The notes beneath the pieces were generated by a model. That model was not told the origin of the DNA. It searched no databases and saw only the letters and a list, made by a program, of their open reading frames with translations. Of a DNA stretch of 64,000 nucleotides, positions 57,183-64,000 are shown piece after piece; positions within the stretch are counted from its first letter, which is position 1; each line of letters begins with the position of its first letter. The position numbers were made by a program, and so were the translations under genes. The stretch is taken from contig JAIGNY010004446.1 of the NCBI GenBank assembly GCA_020152595.1, positions 507,001-571,000 of the forward strand, read 5' to 3'. This stretch comes from Chiridota heheva. Taxonomy: Eukaryota; Echinodermata; Holothuroidea; Apodida; Chiridotidae.

Positions 57183-58300
57183 CTATTCTTCTTCTTTTTC
57201 TTCTTCTTCTTCTTCTTCTTCTTCTTCTTCATCTTCTTCTTCTTCTTCTTCTTCTTCTTCTTCTTTCTTCTTCTTCTTCTTCTTCTTCTTCTTCTTCTTC
57301 TTCTTCTTCTTCTTCTTCTTCTTCTTCTTCTTCTTCTTCTTCTTCTTCTTCTTCTTCTTCTTCTTCTTCTTCTTCTTCTTCTTCTTCTTCTTCTTCTTCT
57401 TCTTCTTCTTCTTCTTCTTCTTCTTCTTCTTCTTCTTCTTCTTCTTCTTCTTCTTCTTCTTCTTCTTCTTCTTCTTCTTCTTCTTCTTCTTTCTTCTTCT
57501 TCTTCTTCTTCTTCTTCTTCTTCTTCTTCTTCTTCTTCTTCTTCTTTCTTCTTCTTCTTCTTCTTCTTCTTCTTCTTCTTCTTCTTCTTCTTCTTCTTCT
57601 TCTTCTTCTTCTTTTGCTTCTTCTCCAGCCAAGTCATCTACTAAAGAGCTTAATTCTTGTTCTTGTTGTTGTTGTTCTTCTTCTTCTTCTTCGCTGATGT
57701 CTGGTGTTTTAGATTTAAAAATTGATTCCAAAGCTTCGTCAAACTCCTCATCCGACTCATCTTATTTAACAATTTTATGTGGTCTGCTTAGAGGGGTCTC
57801 CTCAGGCTCTAAACGTCTACCTCTAAATGGTGCAGACTCCTTTCCCGCTTCTGCTTTTGAAGGAGTTTCATAAACATTTTGGAAAGTTTTTACCTCTGGG
57901 GTGCGCTCATTCTCTAACGCTTTAACAATAAGGGGTCTAAGTGGATAAGTTTTGCCGTCGAGAGGATTGACGTAATTGCCATTTATATCAACGTGTGATT
58001 TTAACCTCTCTTAATTGTTATCAATGAATTTTCTGATATCTGGTGATTTGACAGCTTCTCCCAATCTTTTCTTAGTCCCATTGTCTGCAGGAACTTTAGG
58101 CCTGAAATGTTTTTTGGAATCGTCCAAGGTTTTTGGTGAAGGGGGTGTTGATGGTACCGGCTGTGTTTGAGCGGGGAGGGCTGCATCTTCAGTTGTTTGA
58201 TATTCTTTTAAATTTTGATTAACTAAAATATTTTTTATATTCCGGTAAATTTAATTCCAAAAGTTTTTTGATTTCCTCTTTTAAATTAAATAGCAATTTA
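57183..58300 (-). pseudogene. Polinton charged protein ending in a poly-Glu expansion
   Basis: Minus-strand frames read LPEYKKYF, then QTQPVPSTPPSPKTLDDSKK, DIRKFIDNN, a stop, NGNYVNPLDGKTYPLRPLIV, LENERTPEVKTFQNVYETPS, another stop, and DEEFDEALESIFKSKTPDIS followed by Glu/Gln codons. The GAA repeat then runs on for about 430 bp, far beyond any natural domain. A Pro-rich N-terminal part with a short globular middle is visible; I do not recognise the family. At least two stops. It lies just downstream of the pX-like gene. Confidence 0.5.
57187..57614. repeat. (TTC)n microsatellite, about 430 bp
   Basis: TTC triplets with a few phase-shifting CTTTC interruptions (about 57,265, 57,490, 57,546). 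On the minus strand it reads as GAA/GAG codons continuing the Polinton charged protein. All the poly-Glu, poly-Lys, poly-Arg, poly-Phe, poly-Leu and poly-Ser peptides here come from the repeat. Confidence 0.97.
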
Positions 58301-58382
58301 TCTCTAGGTGGCACCCTCATGTATTGCTGTGGCGAATCTTTCATAGAATTCCAAACAGTGAGTGGCACAACAATGCTTTTTT

Positions 58383-58571
58383 TCAAAACTCATTTTCTTC
58401 TGCGTTTCTGTCTCCTAGCTCTAATTCCTTTATTAATCCTGGCACTCCTGACACAAGCCCGCCAAGAATTGGAGGTAGCAATGAAGCCAGCAAAGCGCCA
58501 CCCTTCTGCCGTCTACGACCTCTCCTTTTCTTATTCGCCTTCCTACGTACTCTTCTCTGCCCTTTTGCCAT
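58383..58571 (-). CDS. Small basic protein like adenovirus core protein X
   Basis: 62 residues, ATG at 58,571, intact. Residues 1-23 are almost all Lys/Arg (KANKKRRGRRRQK), followed by a hydrophobic GGALLASLLPPILGG segment (24-38) and SGVPGLIKEL. A basic arm followed by GG and a short hydrophobic segment is the design of the adenovirus pX/mu core peptide and its adintovirus equivalents, which condense DNA or act on membranes. The family assignment is by pattern, not by alignment score. It lies 125 bp downstream of the 126-residue gene on the same strand. Confidence 0.65.
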   Translation of the reverse strand: MAKGQRRVRRKANKKRRGRRRQKGGALLASLLPPILGGLVSGVPGLIKELELGDRNAEENEF

Positions 58572-58696
58572 TCTGACCCATAGAAAGCCAGAAAATAGAA
58601 TGAGGCTCTTGACTCCCCTCTCTATTTATATAGGATTCTACGATGTGTAAGAAAATTATTGAACAAAAATAAACATACAAATCATCTTTTTCATGT

Positions 58697-59077
58697 TCAC
58701 TTTTCTTTTGGAAATTCCTTTGGAAACAAGTAATACAATTCAGCAATTACAGGTGCAATGACATCTGTACAAAATTTCTTATTTACATTTTTATAAAATC
58801 CCTCGATCTTTGCATCTAATGGATTTTTTTTTTTTAACAAAAGTTTAAAAATATTCAAATGTTTCCTAATTACCATCAGACTCAATAGTTTCTGTGACAA
58901 AACATTATGTGCTATACTCCTAACAGCTGGAAATACTATCCTACTTTTAATTAGTTTCTTAAAATCATTTTCTTTCAGTTTGCCTGCCTCAAAAGCTAAA
59001 ACATGAAGAGGCCTTTTGGCTTTCCAAATACCTTCGAGTTCACTATACAAATCTTTTTTACTAGCAACTTTAGCCAT
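58697..59077 (-). CDS. Polinton protein of unknown function, 126 aa
   Basis: An intact frame from ATG at 59,077. It is Lys-rich and helical in look (KKDLYSELEGIWKAKRPLHV, NDFKKLIKSRIVFPAVRSI, VIAPVIAELYYLFPKEFPKE). No catalytic motif, signal peptide or membrane segment is seen. It sits between the ATPase and the pX-like gene. It could be an accessory or minor virion protein; I do not recognise it. Confidence 0.6.
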   Translation of the reverse strand: MAKVASKKDLYSELEGIWKAKRPLHVLAFEAGKLKENDFKKLIKSRIVFPAVRSIAHNVLSQKLLSLMVIRKHLNIFKLLLKKKNPLDAKIEGFYKNVNKKFCTDVIAPVIAELYYLFPKEFPKEK

Positions 59078-59255
59078 GTTTACTCCAATGAGGTCGAATA
59101 CAAAATAAAAATTACATCGTGCTATACAGCTCTTATATGCTAGAAAGTATATAGAATTTGATGTTCCCCAAAGATATTTGTCCTGTAACGTAAGTCAGAT
59201 CTAAAATCTATAAACAAATACCCATAAGGAGAATTAGTTGCATCTTTGAAAACAG

Positions 59256-59786
59256 CTAGAAAACTTTCTGTGGATGCTTTCCTGGCGCTATTTGTCTTGC
59301 GATATTTTGTATACTACCGTAATCGACAGGATTTGCAAAAAGTGTCAGATAGTTGGTATTCATTCGTAATTCCTGTAAATTTTTAGCAAACAGATTTTGG
59401 ACAACTAAAATAACACTAAGATTTGCATGATGACTTCCCCTAGTAAATAATGGGGAAATTAATCTGGTTTGCTGACTCACCTCATGCATCAAATTATCTA
59501 TAACTAAAACATTTGACTCTGATCTGTCAATTGTATTTATAAAATGAACTCCTGGTAAACCTTTTACAAATTATATTGGTAATTGAGTTGCCAACTCTTC
59601 ATAATATTTTGTCCAAATTCCATAATGCCAGTATATTTTTGTTGGTACTGGATTAACAAAACCTAATAAAGCCTCGGCCACATGGCTAGTTTTTCCACTA
59701 CCACTTGGTCCTGAAACAATCCATGTAAGTGGAGCCTTTAAACTAGCATTTACAATAGATTGATTATTTTCTATTTCTACAGCCAT
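59256..59786 (-). pseudogene. Polinton packaging ATPase (A32/FtsK-like), one stop
   Basis: From ATG at 59,786 (MAVEIENNQS) the frame reads to Walker A GPSGSGKT (residues 26-33) and ELATQLPI, then a TAA at 59,571-59,573. In the same frame it continues with Walker B NVLVIDNLM, then FTRGSHHANLSVILVVQNLF, the sensor-like segment typical of A32 ATPases, and QELRMNTNYLTLFANP. The usual second acidic residue of Walker B is Asn here. The enzyme would pump element DNA into capsids. The stop after about 71 residues means the copy is inactive. Confidence 0.85.
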
Positions 59787-59863
59787 TATAATTATCTCCA
59801 GTGATGATGAGGCGGATCTGGAGGTTGCAACGGCTCTGACCGAACCAAATACCTCACCCAAGT

Positions 59864-60085
59864 TTGGTCGGGGGGAATACTATTCACGGGCTTCTGTCTC
59901 CTCGAAATCCTTCCCCAAGCCCTAAAGGTTGCGATGAGACAGATGGTTGTAAGACACCTCCCAGAGCGAAGACACCTTCTCCGAGACAACGCCGCACACC
60001 CCGGCGACCAGAAACGCCCTTGGCGAAGACGCTGCGTAGGAGGACAACACGACCTACACGAAAACGCCGTCGCCCAAGTAAATGA
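59864..60085 (+). other. GC-rich island with an Arg/Pro-rich open frame on the opposite strand
   Basis: The region between ATPase and polymerase is visibly GC- and CpG-rich against an AT-rich background. On the plus strand one frame gives SPRNPSPSPKGCDETDG, KTPPRAKTPSPRQRRTPRRP and TRPTRKRRRPSK. The frame has no ATG (only a TTG), and overlapping frames on both strands are also open because of the composition. A core-like basic protein is possible but unproven. Confidence 0.3.
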
Positions 60086-60092
60086 ACTTTTT

Positions 60093-63000
60093 TCAAGTCC
60101 CTTGCCAGCCCCAAGGACGTGTGGAAAAGTCTTTCAATGTGGACCTCTTGTCGTACACAGCTTTGTAGCGCTTTACGAGCTGCCGTGAAATGACATTACA
60201 CACGCCTTGGTGCTGGATTTTGTAAGGGTAGGTTATAAAAATATCTTCTTGTGTCACCCCATCTATTAACCTTGTAACTTGGGATTTCAAAGACTCAAAA
60301 TTAATAATGTTGAAGCAATAGAGTCTAAGGTAAAACCTCTGACTTTACAATCAGAGAATTTTTTGGAATCAGCTGTAACACCCCTATAAGCATAGTTTTT
60401 GGGCCCCCCAGAAACGAATTTATTGATATAAGCGCCCTCCCCATAACATTCTAATTTGTCTCTTAAGTCACCTAGAAATAAAGCTGTTGGGGGGTTTTCC
60501 TCCCCAGGCCTAGTCACAAAAATAACAGAGTCCGTTTCAAAGTACAGGACTCTGTGTTGTAAAAATTCAAGATAAGAATATAACTTAAGACGCGCTTGAG
60601 CGGTCGTCATGGCGGCTAAACAAATATTCGTATGGGGGGCACCTGTTATGAAGTCTTCTTTTTTGGCAAACACCACAATAACAGCATTATTGCTTTGAAA
60701 CGTAACACACTTTATGTCAATGGAATCATCAGTCATAAGTTGCGCGAAGTCTTTTGCTGATGAAATTACTTTGGTTGTGGGTAAATTGTCCCTTTGACCG
60801 AACTTACCCCAGAATGAGTTTAACATTAATTTGGCAACCAAACGTAATCCAGGGTTCTTTTGAATCTTATGGTATTTTAGCGCAACACCTTCTTTTTGCA
60901 TATATTCTTCAATATATACTAATTTCCTTTCTTCTGTGTCACACCATGACGGCCACCCGCTCGCTTCTTGTTTAATTTTTGTACACAAGTAACATATGAT
61001 GATAAGTAACCCTTGTTCTTCATTCGAAAGAGTCATTGTCTCTTCAAAATGAAGAACCTCTGCTACATCTACTACTTTATATCCTAACTTGAGGGCCTTG
61101 ATTACTTCGAAGTGAGTCCAAGTTCCCCAAAAACTTCTTTCAGATTCTGAATAGTTACATGATTTACACTTGGTCTTTACACATAACATACATAATGGAA
61201 AATACAATTTATCAAGCTTTACAGGTAATAAAGGAATATATAAATCTTTAGGCGCAATGACCTTACATTTGATAAGACCAAAAAAATTGTTAATATCACT
61301 TATGGGAGGTGTTCTTATAACTTTGGGTACTTCTACGGGGTATACTCCATATTTATTTATATACGGATAAAGAGAGCAAACATCGATATAATAGATTTTT
61401 TCTCCTAATTTGGGGTCGCACTTATAGTAAAGATTAATTGCATTAGTACGACCCTCGAAAAAAGCATCTCTTGGGGAGATTGGAGAAAACTTCTCCACAT
61501 CCGGGAGTGGTGTGGAGACTTTTGCTAAGGCTGTTCTGAACGAACATTCCCATTCCGTGACTAAGGTGTATCCCATTTCTCTAAGGGAATTTTCCCTACA
61601 TTTGGTGGCTTGATAGGCATCTTCAAATGACTGTAAGTTATGCGGGATCCTTTGATATCTGCGTGGGAAACATTTGGGACAACCATGGAAAGCACATCCG
61701 TAAAACTCATAAATTATTTTATTTTCCTCACACAGCCCATCCACCCACAAATTTGTGTTTTTTTCTTGGACAAAGGCCTCTCCACCCTCATCTAGGGCTG
61801 TGCAAATTTTCTGCTGAGGGTTCTGTTTCTTCTTGAAAGCAAGCCATACATTTGCAAGTCTTGACTGTTGAGCTCTACGACCAAGCATTTGATTGCCTGT
61901 CATTAAATTTGCTCCAATTGAGTCTTCTACCATAAATCTGCCACGAAATACTCTCATGCATGCTGATGAGATGGTGATTGAGTTTGCAAAAGGGTCCTCC
62001 CCGAAATTATCTGCAAATATTTTAAGAAAGGTTAAACACACCTCTTTTAAAATTGATACATCTGAATAACAGTACTCTCGCAATTCTTTCTCCATAATGA
62101 ATGTTTGGTCTTTTACTTTCTCATACCAAGCGAGGAACTAACCTTTCTTCTTACCGGGCATTCTGTCGGGATCGTAAAATTGTATAGCGGGATAAGGTCC
62201 GATATATGTGTCATTCGTCCCATCATTAAACAAATAAGGAAAAACCCTTCTTTCTTTCAGCAAGGTCAAAGGCTTGGAAAAAAATTGCAAGGGCCATTGG
62301 TAAGAAGTTTAAAGAATCTATAAAACGAAAATGAAAACGGCCTTTGTACTTTGCTTTCGAAACGATAGACATGATTTTACAACCGATCACTGTAGGTGTG
62401 AAAGGTACATTTCTATTGCACAATTCACGAAGTATAAAGGCCCCATCATACATTCTAAAATTGTAGGCTATGTATGTGCAACCGAACAAGTAATTTGAAT
62501 GCAAAATGTAATTCATAAGTTGTGCAACACAGTTTGGACCTTTGAAAGTTATGCATCGAAAATGCATACATGAGGATATGCAAGTCTGCCTATCTCTAGG
62601 GACTGACTTATCATCAACACAAAATGAGCAAACAAGCATTAAAATACAAAAATGGGGAACATGTTCCATAACACCGTTACTATCGGCTACGCTGATGTAA
62701 GATTCAAAGAATCCATAGAGAATTTGGGCCTCTGGTTTCCTGGTCCTTTGCTAGCCAGTTTGGATAATTTAATTTAACAGGTGTTATGAAACAAAGATGC
62801 TTAATAGGTGTCGTTGTACCGCATGAACTGCACCCTTTTATAGGTTCACAACTGTGCTTCCTGCGAGGGGACAATGTCTTGTTACACAGAGGACAACCTT
62901 TGATCCTTGAACAGACTGAAGCAATTTCTATTCCCTTCGCCTGAATAGACACCTGTTGTTTGTGATTGTCATAGCATGATTGGGAAGCAAAAATACGATT

Positions 63001-64000
63001 ACAATCAAGGCATGTTTTAGACTCTACCACCATACAATTCCCTGCTGGAGATTTACATTTAAAGCATTTCTGCGCACAAACATGCGCATTGGCAGAATAT
63101 ATTTTACTTCCGCAAGCAAAAAAAAAAATTATAACCTAAGAAAGATGGAACTTTTCTCAAAAGGTCAAAGTGTTTATTGTGCAAATACAACGAGACGTAT
63201 TTCACAACTGAGTGTGAGCAATCACCCTTATATAGAATAGGGTCATTCATATCGGAAACAAATACATAAAAACAATATTCATCATAAAACAAACTTTGTA
63301 CCTTAATTAAACAGTCAAGAGACCCGTCTGTTTTACAAATATTCAATTGTTCTGCGAGTGCATCAATTAAGGGGGACAGTTGATCATTAGTGGGTTGTAC
63401 AAACTTTTGATTCTTGGTGTTTAAATTCTTATCTGATTTGTATTTGTGTTAATAATCTGTAAGTTTCATTCCAACGACACAAGCTCTTAAGAGGCAATCT
63501 CCGTGCGAACCATCTATGCGAATTGAATTATGCGGTGTCATTTGGAATCTACTACAAGACCTTTTACCCTGACCAGAAGGGGTTTGATAATGTTGTAATG
63601 TGATAGAAAAATCTTTGCTGAGGGCAAATTTGGCCACCTATTGCATTACTTTTGCAACTCTTTCGTAAACTCTTTCCACGGTCATCTGGTCTACCCTAAC
63701 ACAATTTAAGTATATGGATGTATGTAATTCTGGGTGATTTAAAATGATAGAAACTCTGTCGGAGGGTCTAAAGTTTTGTAACAATACATCTAACAACATT
63801 CGTATTAATAAAAACACAGCATTAAACATATTGCCACTGTCAGATATAAAACGTGGTAACAAAACCTGGTTTACAAAAACATTATAAATATATGAAGACA
63901 TCTTAAATTTAGAAACTCTTTCTTCATTGGTTTTGTGGAGTTTCAGCAATGATTCGTCTGCCTGTGGATTCACTGGTTGATGACTTCCAGACCCCTGGTT
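60093..64000 (-). pseudogene. Polinton protein-primed DNA polymerase B, broken, open at window edge
   Basis: Order on the minus strand: N-terminal region (63,973-63,449; VERVYERV, SHGDCLLRACVVGMK), Cys-rich finger region (62,704-63,100; CLDCNRIFASQSCYDNH), exonuclease part (62,226-62,669; YIAYNFRMYDGAFILREL, IDSLNFLPMALA), then a 602-codon open frame (60,287-62,095). That frame holds YCYSDV (residues 8-13, exonuclease III), FYGCAFHGCPKC (131-142), motif A YIDVCSLYPY (236-245), motif B KLMLNSFWGKFGQ (422-434) and motif C YFETDS (518-523). A last piece at 60,093-60,290 has YKAVYDKR. Breaks seen: TAG at 63,638-63,640, TAA at 63,449-63,451, shifts near 63,125, 62,710, 62,255 and 60,295, TAG at 62,138-62,140. 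Motif C has Glu for the first Asp. Confidence 0.9.

Larger units (their letters stand above)
57180..64000 (-). mobile_element. Polinton/Maverick (adintovirus-like) element, one end, decayed
   Basis: From right to left on the minus strand: protein-primed DNA polymerase B (64,000-60,093), packaging ATPase (59,786-59,256), an unassigned 126-residue protein, a small basic adenovirus-core-like protein, and a charged protein running into a GAA-codon expansion. PolB plus A32/FtsK-like ATPase plus a pX-like protein is diagnostic of Polinton/adintovirus elements. Integrase, protease, major and minor capsid genes are not in the window: similarity stops at the (TTC)n tract on the left, and the element is open at the right edge. 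Stops and frameshifts in polymerase and ATPase show it is a dead copy. Confidence 0.88.

Noticed and set aside
57127-57873. Open frames up to 248 codons rich in Ser, Phe, Leu, Arg or Lys
   Set aside because: These are products of the (TTC)n tract in all frames. Only the minus-strand Glu frame connects to a plausible Polinton protein.

Overview
This window is AT-rich, intron-and-repeat-style DNA from the nuclear genome of a marine invertebrate. It has no bacterial gene layout, long (TA)n tracts, several retroelement and DNA-transposon families, and more than thirty short stretches that encode the C-terminal part of a fibrinogen-related domain (FReD; the lectin-like fold of ficolins, tachylectins and FREPs). 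The FReD expansion, the CR1/Rex-like LINE tails, the Ty3/gypsy element and the Polinton would suit an echinoderm or another invertebrate deuterostome. That placement is inference; the window contains no taxonomic marker gene.

Layout. (1) 1-2.35 kb: four FReD exon remnants on both strands. (2) 3.446-10.797 kb: a decayed DNA transposon of about 7.35 kb, with matching terminal inverted repeats, a TTAA target duplication, CCAATTGG-rich subterminal arrays and a broken Mutator/Kolobok-type transposase; a short TTAA MITE sits inside it. (3) 11.2-22.96 kb: FReD remnants, minus strand to 15.2 kb and mostly plus strand after, mixed with a second MITE copy, a (TA)n tract and a LINE 3' end. (4) 23.4-32 kb: a transposon block made of a LINE tail, a minus-strand Ty3/gypsy element with two LTRs, and a LINE reverse-transcriptase piece. 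(5) 33.1-55.7 kb: a foldback element, a long (TA)n tract and about nineteen more FReD remnants on both strands, with a SINE and two LINE fragments between them. (6) 56.3-57.6 kb: (TA)n, (TAGG)n and (TTC)n microsatellites. (7) 57.2-64 kb: one end of a minus-strand Polinton/Maverick (adintovirus-like) element with DNA polymerase B, packaging ATPase, an adenovirus-core-like small protein and two unassigned proteins. It is open at the right edge.

No complete host gene is visible. Every FReD copy covers only the C-terminal part of the domain: the F-S-T-x-D-x-D-N-D calcium loop, the C-A...G-A-W-W-F-N-x-C segment, N-G-R-Y-V-Q-G-G, and G-I-x-W-Y-x-F-K...Y-S-L-K-F-T-E-M. I recognised no N-terminal FReD exon, signal peptide or collagen/Ig exon. 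About a third of the copies read through without a break; the rest carry stops, frameshifts or deletions. Several copies share flanking sequence, so the array grew by segmental duplication. The most interesting feature is this dense two-strand array of orphan FReD terminal exons, which includes a subclass with a cysteine-rich insertion beside the calcium loop.
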